From: an uncultured Blautia sp.
GTDB taxonomy: Bacteria > Bacillota > Clostridia > Lachnospirales > Lachnospiraceae
Reading direction: 5' to 3'
Assembly: GCF_937880195.1 (NCBI RefSeq)
Contig: NZ_CALFLA010000041.1
Location: forward strand, 62,001-126,000
DNA length: 64,000 nt
Position 1 is the stretch's first letter. Each line of letters starts with the position of its first letter. Below, in pieces: positions 8,109 through 15,456 of the stretch. The position numbers and the translations under genes are program-made. Below the pieces are notes generated by a model that was given only the letters and a program-made list of their open reading frames with translations, was not told the origin of the DNA and did no database searches.

Positions 8109-8313
8109 ATCGCCATTTCCTTCTTGCCTCTATTCTTTTCATTCTGTTTACCTGGTTCTCCAGTGCATTTACTTGCTTCTGCATTTCATCTACATCGACC
8201 AGCAAATAAAATTCTGGCTGCACCAGTCTTGTTGGACCAACTTTCATGTTCATTTCTTTATGCAGTTCTTTGCATTTATTCTCTCTTTCATGTACCGCTT
8301 TGTATAACTTCAA
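8089..8313 (-). CDS. Small coiled-coil phage protein (TTG start)
   Basis: The 74-aa protein starts at TTG 8313, seven bases after AGGAGG. The C-terminal half, with heptad-like spacing (VDEMQKQVNALENQVNRMKR), should form a coiled coil, followed by a basic tail. Function unknown. Confidence 0.6.
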   Translation of the reverse strand: MKLYKAVHERENKCKELHKEMNMKVGPTRLVQPEFYLLVDVDEMQKQVNALENQVNRMKRIEARRKWRYGRKNN

Positions 8314-8327
8314 TATTCGTCCTCCTC

Positions 8328-8531
8328 TCAGTTATGCGTGGCAATAAAGTTTTCCATCGCCCATCTATTCCCTGTAGTGGCCACCTGCGCTCTGGTTCGT
8401 TCATACGGACCAAGAGATCTTTCAGGCATTCTTTTGGTTTCTTCTGCCGGAAGAAGTCCCTTCCGGCGAAGATTTGCAAGTTCCTCTAGTGTTGCGTCTT
8501 TGATATCTTTTACTGATATGATCTCAATCAT
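8328..8531 (-). CDS. Small phage protein of unknown function (67 aa)
   Basis: Begins MIEIISVKDIKDATLEELAN after a GGGAGG and lies two bases from the clamp gene. A short helical N-terminus is followed by an Arg-rich stretch. No family recognised. Confidence 0.55.
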   Translation of the reverse strand: MIEIISVKDIKDATLEELANLRRKGLLPAEETKRMPERSLGPYERTRAQVATTGNRWAMENFIATHN

Positions 8532-8533
8532 GT

Positions 8534-9598
8534 TTATGCCTCCCTTATCGCAACCGGAAGCACCATGGCTTTCATGTCGCTGTCCTCTGCTTCCACAATC
8601 ATCGGTGTTCTTGGGCTTGTAAATCCAAGAGCAATATTGTCACAGGTGAACGCTTTCAGTGTTTCCAGGACCAGTCTTGAATCGAATCCCAACCGTATGG
8701 ATTTGCAGACGGTTTCCTGGAGAGGTACCTGTTCCTGATAGTCTGCCAATTTATCCCGAATACTGATATTCAGCACATCGTCTTCAATCTGAAATACTAC
8801 CGGCTGCTTTTCCTCTGTACACATCTTCGCTCTGGTCATTGCTCCGATCAACACCGTGCGTGATGCGCATGTATTGATCTCGCCAACTGTAAACATCTTC
8901 TGATACGGAAAATAATTCCCTTCAATCAGTCTGGTATAAATGGTATATTCGTCAGATTTGAAAACCGCGCTATTTTTTGTATATGTAAGTGTCACATCAT
9001 CAATCACACCCATCGAAATCAGTTTTTTAGCTGTTGTCTTCGGCACGATCAATTTCATATCAGCTGTTCCCTCTGCCGGAATAGAATCCACCGCAACCAC
9101 ATGTCCATCAAGTGCTGCAAGTGAAATTCCACTACTTGTTCCCTCGAAGTAAATTCCAGTCATCTGAGTGTTTGCCCCTCCATCAGCAGCGGCATAAATA
9201 ACATGTCCAATAGCTTCCATGATCTTTTTGCCGTTCAATTCCACTCCGTCAGCTTCCGGATCCTCTGTAATATCAAAATTGAATTCTTCCGGAGGATAAC
9301 TCTGGTATTTGTTTTTAATTGATCCTATCTTGATCATAACTACATTCTTGTCGGTTGCGCTGATGTCGATTTCTCCATCCGGAAGATTTTTGATTAAGTC
9401 AAAGGCTTTCATTGGAATAATAAAATAACTGCCTTCTGAGGCCTCTAATTTGACCTTCATTGTGATCTCGGAGTTGGAGGCGATTAAATACCCGTCTTTT
9501 ACTAAAATTCCTCCCAAAGCTGGAAAGTGGTCGTTCTTCTGCACAATACTTTTTAATTTATCAATAACTCTGGCGATCTCATACTTCTGTACTATCAT
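8534..9598 (-). CDS. dnaN: Phage-encoded DNA polymerase III beta sliding clamp
   Basis: The 354-aa protein has the length and three-domain pattern of bacterial beta clamps and ends MVLPVAIREA, like the MLMPVR tail that closes host clamps. It is a ring that encircles DNA and tethers polymerases and repair enzymes. ATG 9598 follows AAAGGA at suitable spacing, so upstream in-frame ATGs are not used. No polymerase or helicase gene is visible, so this clamp probably recruits the host replicase. PcfK, encoded 3.4 kb upstream, ends in a clamp-binding peptide that could dock on it. Confidence 0.85.
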   Translation of the reverse strand: MIVQKYEIARVIDKLKSIVQKNDHFPALGGILVKDGYLIASNSEITMKVKLEASEGSYFIIPMKAFDLIKNLPDGEIDISATDKNVVMIKIGSIKNKYQSYPPEEFNFDITEDPEADGVELNGKKIMEAIGHVIYAAADGGANTQMTGIYFEGTSSGISLAALDGHVVAVDSIPAEGTADMKLIVPKTTAKKLISMGVIDDVTLTYTKNSAVFKSDEYTIYTRLIEGNYFPYQKMFTVGEINTCASRTVLIGAMTRAKMCTEEKQPVVFQIEDDVLNISIRDKLADYQEQVPLQETVCKSIRLGFDSRLVLETLKAFTCDNIALGFTSPRTPMIVEAEDSDMKAMVLPVAIREA

Positions 9599-10130
9599 TT
9601 TCATTCCTTTCCCGGAGAACAATACCATCAAGGTACCTTACCACTCCGTTTGAATATTTTATTTTGTAAGGTTCCAGTTCTTCTCGGTTCATGTATTTAT
9701 GTCCGTAGATTTTCTTCATGTCCCGAAACACTACCCACGGAACTCGATAAAATTCTTCAAAGCCCAGAGATATAACCAGGAAACACATGGCACCCATTTT
9801 CATGTATCTTTCGAAACACTTTTCCTGTTCTTCTGTAACCACATCTCTGTTTATCTGCCCCTTATCCGTATGTTTTGCATCAAAAAGAACCATCGTCGAA
9901 TCCATTAATGCACCTTTAAAATCAGGCTGGGCCTGCTTTGTAAAACAGCATATAAATTGTCCCCTTTCCCTGCAGGCAGGCTTTATTACCTTGAACGCCT
10001 CCGGTGTCTTATCGATCGCAGCTATCTCCCGGTTCTCATAGAACCGGGATGCTGCAATAATCATATTTTCAAAAAATTCGCCATTCGCCCTGCTTTGTGC
10101 TCCTCGTATTGATCGCTTATAAGTATCCAT
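9579..10130 (-). CDS. RecU-like Holliday junction resolvase
   Basis: Residues 70-87 read PDFKGAL then VLFDAKHT, the acidic/Lys motif of RecU-type PD-(D/E)XK resolvases, with a Lys/Arg-rich start and CFLVISL and FYRVPW downstream, as in that family. At 183 aa it is near the usual 170-200 aa. RecU cuts four-way DNA junctions during recombination. It overlaps the 3' ends of both neighbours and fits with SbcDC and the candidate annealing protein as a recombination set. Confidence 0.75.
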   Translation of the reverse strand: MDTYKRSIRGAQSRANGEFFENMIIAASRFYENREIAAIDKTPEAFKVIKPACRERGQFICCFTKQAQPDFKGALMDSTMVLFDAKHTDKGQINRDVVTEEQEKCFERYMKMGAMCFLVISLGFEEFYRVPWVVFRDMKKIYGHKYMNREELEPYKIKYSNGVVRYLDGIVLRERNENDSTEV

Positions 10131-10401
10131 TTTCCTCTGCCACCTTTACAAGCTTATTGATTGTTACCGCTCCAATTCCAGAAATTTTAGACATCTGGAG
10201 ATGGGCTATAAATTCTTTTGCCCCTTTACCATTGTGAGCAGAAGTTTTCGCTTTTCCTTTATTCATCCCTTCGCTATATGCCTTTGCAACGCGATTCTCC
10301 ACGTAATCCACAAGCTTTTGATCAGTCATTTTTCTCATTTTGACTGCTTTGTCATGAATTCTGTTTTCATCAACAGATCTTCGGCAGCTTCTCTTTGCCA
10401 T
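10117..10401 (-). CDS. Small basic helix-hairpin-helix-like phage protein
   Basis: The ATG at 10401 has an AGGAGG upstream and gives 94 aa. The frame extends further but has no better start. The C-terminus contains KISGIGAVTINKLVKVAEE, a G-x-G turn between helices like the DNA-binding helix-hairpin-helix. The N-terminus is rich in Arg and Lys. Non-specific DNA binding is likely, and the target is unknown. Confidence 0.55.
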   Translation of the reverse strand: MAKRSCRRSVDENRIHDKAVKMRKMTDQKLVDYVENRVAKAYSEGMNKGKAKTSAHNGKGAKEFIAHLQMSKISGIGAVTINKLVKVAEENGYL

Positions 10402-10624
10402 AGTTCTCTTCCTCCTCTTTATATCCAATTTGTTTATCCGGTTCCCATTTAACCTCTGTAAAATCAAGCTTCTGTCCACATTCACAGCAGTATTTAGGCT
10501 GGTAGTTCGGTCCTGCATTTAAAATCTTTCTGCATTCTGGACAGTGATAAGTTTTACATTCCATGTGAACAAAGCCGTATTTTAAATATCTCATTTTACC
10601 TTCGATAGGTTTTTTGGCTTCCAC
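10370..10624 (-). CDS. Small zinc-ribbon phage protein (GTG start)
   Basis: Two CxxC knuckles, HCPECRK and YCCECGQK, flank a 17-residue loop. The start is GTG 10624, overlapping the TAG of the upstream gene, with AAGGTGG just before it. It is 84 aa and overlaps the next gene by 32 bp. Role unknown. Confidence 0.6.
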   Translation of the reverse strand: MEAKKPIEGKMRYLKYGFVHMECKTYHCPECRKILNAGPNYQPKYCCECGQKLDFTEVKWEPDKQIGYKEEEENYGKEKLPKIC

Positions 10625-10818
10625 TATTCCACCTTCTCTCCGAATTCAATTACATATTCGTACTGAACAGTCTTTCTGCTTTCTCCGGCGGGAATTTCTT
10701 TTCTGACAATCTGTACCGCATATCCCGCTTTTGCCAACATGGAGACCATCTGTAAACGATCTTCCTCATTCCACTGAACACTGCCTTTGCGAATGCTCTT
10801 GATAGTCTGCTTTGCCAT
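10624..10818 (-). CDS. Small phage protein of unknown function (64 aa)
   Basis: The ATG at 10818 overlaps the TAA of pcfJ (TAATG-type coupling), so I prefer it to the frame from 10827. It is a small alpha/beta protein of basic charge. No domain recognised. Confidence 0.6.
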   Translation of the reverse strand: MAKQTIKSIRKGSVQWNEEDRLQMVSMLAKAGYAVQIVRKEIPAGESRKTVQYEYVIEFGEKVE

Positions 10819-12980
10819 TATCCGCACTTCCTTTCCATTTTTTCTTCTTGTTCTTTCATTAACTTCTCAAATGCAGCTACGAAAGCTTTTACCGATGGCG
10901 GCATCCCGCAGTTATGGCTTCCTCTACACTGGATCACATGTCCATGGTTGTATTCCATTGTGAAATATGGTGTGTCTGGTTCCTTCATTTTTCGAATAAA
11001 GAAAATGTGTGTCTGTCCTTTTGCCACCCGATCAACATAGGTGCCGACGCAATGGTGAAGTGCAGCTCCTTCATCCTTTATTTCCTGCGCATCCCTTGGC
11101 ACTCTCAATATCAATCCTTTTCCTTTTATCAAGAAAGCGTTGTCTATGCTGGCATTCTCTTTGAGCATTTCCTCCAGAAGTTTTTTCATGGCCTCGGCTT
11201 CCCGCTTTATCCGTTCATCTTCCCGGCGTTTCTTTTCCGCTGCCTTTTTATCCTGCAATGCTTGATATTCCGCAGCTGTCCGATCATGTACTTTCTTGAA
11301 ATTCTTCGGAAAATAGAAGAACATATTGTTGAGATCATATTTCAGTTCTTTGCACCAGTTCAAATAATCAAGCCAGTCCTTAGCGCAATTCTGCAGACGT
11401 TCTTCTCTGATATCCGGTCTTTCTTTATGCTGCATATAGGAATATCGCCAACATTGGCCGCTCTCTCCCACGCGATAATCAGTACCTTCGCGTTCAATAT
11501 ATCTGCAGATCTTATGGATGGTCGATTTCCTGTTCTCCTTCCGGATCAGCGTTGTGTTGCATCCGAAAAGTTTATAGAACCGTTCCAGTTCTTCCGCTTT
11601 CAGGTTGTAACCAGAGCTTTGCGCTTCCTGCAATAATCTCAGTTCATCAATGTTTCCATCAATAGACTGCAGTATTCGCGTGTTTTCCTTCGTAAGACCA
11701 AGAATTTCAAATATTGTTTTTCCACTTTTTCTCAGTCCCCTAATTCCATTCCGGCTTTCATATCCAAAGGCGCCATCGTGAAACTCATTGATCAGATGTG
11801 CGGCCAGTTTATACAGCCCCATTTTTATAAACCATTCAAGCTGCGGAAACTTTCTGTATCTGTTGATTGCCTTTGCATAATGTATCTGTTCACTCGGTCT
11901 ATTCTCAGACAAAATTTCCAGTGCCGAGTATTTCATCGGAGTGTCTTTCCATGCTTCCGGCAGGTTTCCGGGATATAAGGTGCAGTATGAACTTGCTCTG
12001 TATCCTTCATCTGTGCACCACCGTACAATACCAGTCTGTTTATACTCTCTGTATTCATAACTGCTGGTGCATGGCGTTCCGTTCGGTGCAAATTTGTAAA
12101 ATGTCCTTACGATCTCAAATAATCCATCATTTATCTTCCCATCCGGCTTTACTTCTCTGTATGCTGTAAAATACCGCCACAGGAACCCCTCTTCTCTTGG
12201 CTCAATAAATGAAACAATCCTCCTGTCACATATGCGTGCCGGCATCCTGCCTCTGGCTTTAATGGTGACCGGACTTCCACAAAGGGGGCATATCCCCTTC
12301 TCGTTATTTCTTAACCGAATTTTCGTTCTGTCTACCAGTGTCACCCCATTACAATGAGTGCAATGCACCAGAGCCTCATTCTTTGATCTTGTTGAGTAAA
12401 CCAGATATCTGCTGAATGACATCGCTTTTTCCGATACCCATTTCTTGAAGTCTTCCGGAATTTCCTTGACTGTTCCCATGACTGTATCAATAGGATTTGT
12501 CTCCTTGGCATGTTTTTCATCCAGTCGCCGCTGTTTGACCATGTCCTGAAAACGTGTCACAGCTGTCCAGTCTTTAACATCTTTTTCTGTACTCCATTCT
12601 TTGAAAAATCCACGCATACGATCAATGTCTGCATCCGTCCAGAAAAACATGTTCGGGGTATATCTGTTCCCCTTATCTCTATCCCAGTGATATTCATACA
12701 GGTGAATACATTCCATCCGATCAAAAGCTGCAGTCAACCATTTCACTCTTTCAGAGGTCAGATCCTGTGATATGTAATCATTCTTGGAGAAAAATGTTCT
12801 TAACTGAGCGCCCTTTTCTCCTTTCTTCAATTTGCCAATGGGATAGAATGTCACCATTAAAAGGTCTTTTTCTATATCTCTGGTTGTAACAATATGCGTT
12901 CCTGCAGCTCTTTCCGCAAACCTGACCATTTCATCAGAGGCTTCCTCTCTCGGAATCTTCGCCAATTTTCTCTTTTCCAT
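10818..12980 (-). CDS. pcfJ: PcfJ-like protein
   Basis: The 720-aa protein has a C-terminal PcfJ signature around residue 643 (LHHCVGTYVDRVAKGQTHIF) and a zinc knuckle pair near residues 207-230 (CTHC and CPLC). A long helical, Lys/Glu-rich stretch precedes the signature. PcfJ was named on conjugative plasmid pCF10 and recurs with PcfK in phages and integrative elements. Its activity is unknown, and a nucleic-acid role is inferred from the zinc ribbon and context. GTAGGAGG precedes ATG 12980, 11 bp after pcfK. Confidence 0.85.
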   Translation of the reverse strand: MEKRKLAKIPREEASDEMVRFAERAAGTHIVTTRDIEKDLLMVTFYPIGKLKKGEKGAQLRTFFSKNDYISQDLTSERVKWLTAAFDRMECIHLYEYHWDRDKGNRYTPNMFFWTDADIDRMRGFFKEWSTEKDVKDWTAVTRFQDMVKQRRLDEKHAKETNPIDTVMGTVKEIPEDFKKWVSEKAMSFSRYLVYSTRSKNEALVHCTHCNGVTLVDRTKIRLRNNEKGICPLCGSPVTIKARGRMPARICDRRIVSFIEPREEGFLWRYFTAYREVKPDGKINDGLFEIVRTFYKFAPNGTPCTSSYEYREYKQTGIVRWCTDEGYRASSYCTLYPGNLPEAWKDTPMKYSALEILSENRPSEQIHYAKAINRYRKFPQLEWFIKMGLYKLAAHLINEFHDGAFGYESRNGIRGLRKSGKTIFEILGLTKENTRILQSIDGNIDELRLLQEAQSSGYNLKAEELERFYKLFGCNTTLIRKENRKSTIHKICRYIEREGTDYRVGESGQCWRYSYMQHKERPDIREERLQNCAKDWLDYLNWCKELKYDLNNMFFYFPKNFKKVHDRTAAEYQALQDKKAAEKKRREDERIKREAEAMKKLLEEMLKENASIDNAFLIKGKGLILRVPRDAQEIKDEGAALHHCVGTYVDRVAKGQTHIFFIRKMKEPDTPYFTMEYNHGHVIQCRGSHNCGMPPSVKAFVAAFEKLMKEQEEKMERKCG

Positions 12981-12991
12981 GTGACAGCCTC

Positions 12992-13696
12992 CTACAGAAG
13001 ATCGAACAATGACATCTGGCCAGACAGTTCGCTGCTTTTGGTACTGGTTTTTTCAGTTTTCCGCTGCTTGGAAGCAGCATCTTTTTTCACTGGCTTTTCA
13101 GAAACCTGACCATTACCTTTTGTTCCTTGCGCTTTTGTCTCATTTTCCAGTCTCTTTTCAGTTGATTTTTCAGTTGGTGGATTGACTTTTTCGATTGACT
13201 TTTTGGTTGTTACAGGATTTTTGATTTTATCTTTTTTGACAGGTTCCTGCTTTTCCTCTTTGTGATAGTAATCCTCGGCCCATTCATAAACGACACGATC
13301 TTCAACGGCTGTGCTTCTTCCATTGGACTGCTTTCTGGCCTGCTCCACAATATAGTCAAAGCATTTCTTCCAGGTCTTCTCTTCCTGCATTACATCCTCG
13401 GCAAGTCCTTGATCCTCTTCGCAGCGTTTCAGTAAATAAGTGATGACCGGATCCGCAAAGTTTTTCTGAGTAGCTTTTTTCTTTTCTTCTTCCAGTTTTT
13501 CTTTGGCTTTCTGTTTTACCAGATTGGTTTCCATCGGAATTATTTTCTCTCCCTTTGTTTCATTGCCTCCCTGGTCCTCTAATTTGCCCTCTACTGCTTC
13601 TTTTTCCTGTTTCCCTATTGTTTCACTGTCTGCAACCGTTTCCGTCTCTAAACGGCTAATATCAGCTTCAAGTTCCTGTTTTAACTGTTCTGACAT
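12992..13696 (-). CDS. pcfK: PcfK-like protein with C-terminal clamp-binding motif
   Basis: The 234-aa protein is highly charged. A compact core at about residues 80-150 (DPVITYLLKRCEEDQGLAED) is flanked by disordered Lys/Glu/Thr-rich segments, as in PcfK-like proteins. It ends QMSLFDLL, which matches the QL(S/D)LF peptide that many proteins use to bind the beta sliding clamp. A phage clamp gene lies downstream in the same operon, so PcfK may bring PcfJ or other factors to the replication fork. The start overlaps the methyltransferase-like gene by 16 bp. Confidence 0.8.
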   Translation of the reverse strand: MSEQLKQELEADISRLETETVADSETIGKQEKEAVEGKLEDQGGNETKGEKIIPMETNLVKQKAKEKLEEEKKKATQKNFADPVITYLLKRCEEDQGLAEDVMQEEKTWKKCFDYIVEQARKQSNGRSTAVEDRVVYEWAEDYYHKEEKQEPVKKDKIKNPVTTKKSIEKVNPPTEKSTEKRLENETKAQGTKGNGQVSEKPVKKDAASKQRKTEKTSTKSSELSGQMSLFDLL

Positions 13697-14505
13697 TTGT
13701 ATTCTCCTTTCTCGAAATCAAAACAAAAAGTGATTTTTTCATGGTTATTCTCTTCAATCGGGGTTACCCATGAACCACACATTTCTTTAAATATCTGAAC
13801 CTGCCGTCTACAGTTCCATTCTTCCCTAAAATAAAACGGTGTGTACCAGAATTCCTGTCCTGGCTTTTCAACCGGCATCAGTGGATCTCCGCATACCGGA
13901 TTGGATATCGTATTTGCAACAGCCACCCAGCCTGCGCACCCAAGAAGCGAAAGCTGTATGTAACACATCTGAGCAACTACCCTGTCTATGTCATTGGCTG
14001 TGAACAAAACCTGGGTCTGGTAATTTATCTTTTTTCTGCGGAATATGTTTGCCGCTGCTACAAGAGTTGCTCCTGCTCCGCATGCCGGATCATTGACAGA
14101 TATCCATTCCTGTTTTTCCAATGTCTGCAAATTGTCATTGATTGTGAGGCCTGCCATGCATTCGCATACGTTGTATGGCGTAAAAAATTGTCCCTTCCAG
14201 TGATTTCCCAATTCAAGGCTCATGTACAGTTTTCCAAGAAAGTCCTGTTCCGGATTTCGCTCCAGTGCTTCAACAATGATTGCGAAGCATTTAGCAGGCT
14301 TGTCTACTCCTCCAAGCCGGTCGATGCACTCTGCATATTCTTTTTCTCTTGCGGTGTATCGAGGCAATGTTTTGTCTACTGAATTTGCAAGTGTGCAGGC
14401 TATTGCTGTCATGAGGTCAGCCCATACCTGCCATGAGCTTCGGCTATAACACATCTGCCGAAAGATATCAAGAAACTCCTTTTCGCTGTTACTTGTTTTC
14501 ATCAT
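13681..14505 (-). CDS. N-6 adenine DNA methyltransferase-like protein lacking NPPY
   Basis: The 274-aa product resembles the HsdM/N6-methylase fold: GQFFTPYNVCECMA near residue 108 and the SAM motif NDPACGAGATLVAA near 138, followed by TANDID. The catalytic (N/D)PP(Y/F) motif is not found. Where it should occur, the sequence reads TISNPVCGDPLMP and later WYTPFYF. It also has no target-recognition domain. It may bind SAM or DNA without methylating, or use an unusual active site. The start has AAGGGAG, and it is coupled to the replisome organizer. Confidence 0.7.
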   Translation of the reverse strand: MMKTSNSEKEFLDIFRQMCYSRSSWQVWADLMTAIACTLANSVDKTLPRYTAREKEYAECIDRLGGVDKPAKCFAIIVEALERNPEQDFLGKLYMSLELGNHWKGQFFTPYNVCECMAGLTINDNLQTLEKQEWISVNDPACGAGATLVAAANIFRRKKINYQTQVLFTANDIDRVVAQMCYIQLSLLGCAGWVAVANTISNPVCGDPLMPVEKPGQEFWYTPFYFREEWNCRRQVQIFKEMCGSWVTPIEENNHEKITFCFDFEKGEYKCQNS

Positions 14506-15445
14506 TGCTCTCCCTTACTTCGAGTAAGTCCCGTTCCATCGAATCCCAATCATAATCCCGTTGGTGGAAATTATTAAATCTGTTTTTGGAAGTATTCGAG
14601 GTAAATGAGCTCCTTCTTTCTGTCCTAGGCGCCCTATCCTGTTCCCTTGCAATCCATCCTGTGATGAAACGCTTGATACCTCGTGGCGTCTTTCGGTTTT
14701 TGGGGTTTGAATCAAGCCAGCCCCGCATATTGCGGAATGCCTGTTCGATATCAACTGCTGGATAAAGGTTTTTTAATTCCTCGACATACTGCCTGGTTAC
14801 TGCAAATTCCTCTCCCGAAATCATCGGTAACCGGATTAATATTTCTGCCTGAGCCGGCTCTGTCTCCACCATCAACTCAGCCCTTGAACAGGATGGCTCT
14901 ATCTCCACCTTCGTCCTGTTCTCCGCAGCTGGCTCTATCTCCACCTTTGGCTGCGGCTGTCCGGAGTTCAGCTCCGGGCAGAAGTATTTATTATCTTTCT
15001 CTTTATCTTTCTCTATCTCTATCTCTTTCTCTACGTTACCTATGCGTTTCACGTCCGTTACATCAACGTTACATTGTAACGCTTTATTTTCTCTATGCCG
15101 CCTTACTCGCTCTGCGCTTGCGCTTTCAGATCCTACCATATTTGAGCATTGCGTCAGTACATATTCTGTTTCATCCACCAGTTTCATAAGTCCATGAGCA
15201 AGTAAGAATCTTACGGTAACTTTTACGTTTTCTTCTTCCTCGTCCAGTTCCAGCGCCAATTCTTCACTGAAGTTTTCTTCTACTCCCTCAAAATAAATCC
15301 GTCCATCCTGTTTCAGGGACAACAAAAGCATTTTCAGGTAAATAACAGTATATGTATCTCCTCCGGCTATTCGTCGTAACTTTTTTATTGGCAGCTGCCG
15401 AAAAAAATCTTCCGGCAGCTTCAACCAGTAATATCTTTTTGCCAT
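14489..15445 (-). CDS. Phage replisome organizer (DnaD/O-like initiator)
   Basis: The first ~100 residues (MAKRYYWLKLPEDFFRQLPI onward, with GGDTYTVIYLKMLLLSL) match the N-terminal domain of phage replisome organizers, which binds the phage origin. The C-terminal part (about 205-270) resembles DnaD-type helicase-loader domains. Between them is a low-complexity linker with a repeated VEIEP unit, whose DNA carries direct and inverted repeats that may be the origin itself. The length (318 aa) is typical. GGAGG precedes ATG 15445. Confidence 0.75.
   Translation of the reverse strand: MAKRYYWLKLPEDFFRQLPIKKLRRIAGGDTYTVIYLKMLLLSLKQDGRIYFEGVEENFSEELALELDEEEENVKVTVRFLLAHGLMKLVDETEYVLTQCSNMVGSESASAERVRRHRENKALQCNVDVTDVKRIGNVEKEIEIEKDKEKDNKYFCPELNSGQPQPKVEIEPAAENRTKVEIEPSCSRAELMVETEPAQAEILIRLPMISGEEFAVTRQYVEELKNLYPAVDIEQAFRNMRGWLDSNPKNRKTPRGIKRFITGWIAREQDRAPRTERRSSFTSNTSKNRFNNFHQRDYDWDSMERDLLEVRESNDENK
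14856..15081. other. Candidate prophage replication origin (iterons inside the initiator gene)
   Basis: Three near-identical 17-mers (GGCTCTRTCTCCACCWT) start at 14856, 14895 and 14931. Nearby, CGTTAC occurs at 15034, 15056 and 15067, with its inverse GTAACG at 15076. A strand-biased purine/pyrimidine tract (about 14985-15030) lies between the two groups. The layout recalls origins inside phage initiator genes such as lambda O. The assignment is an inference. Confidence 0.5.
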
Positions 15446-15456
15446 AGTGCCTCCGC

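Noticed and set aside
13980-14000. QLSLL in the methyltransferase-like protein as a clamp motif
   Set aside because: It lies within the folded core (YIQLSLLGC) and lacks the Phe; only the PcfK tail is exposed and terminal.
14856-14947. Regular repeats as a CRISPR array
   Set aside because: The repeats are 17 bp, in a coding frame, with related spacers and no cas genes.
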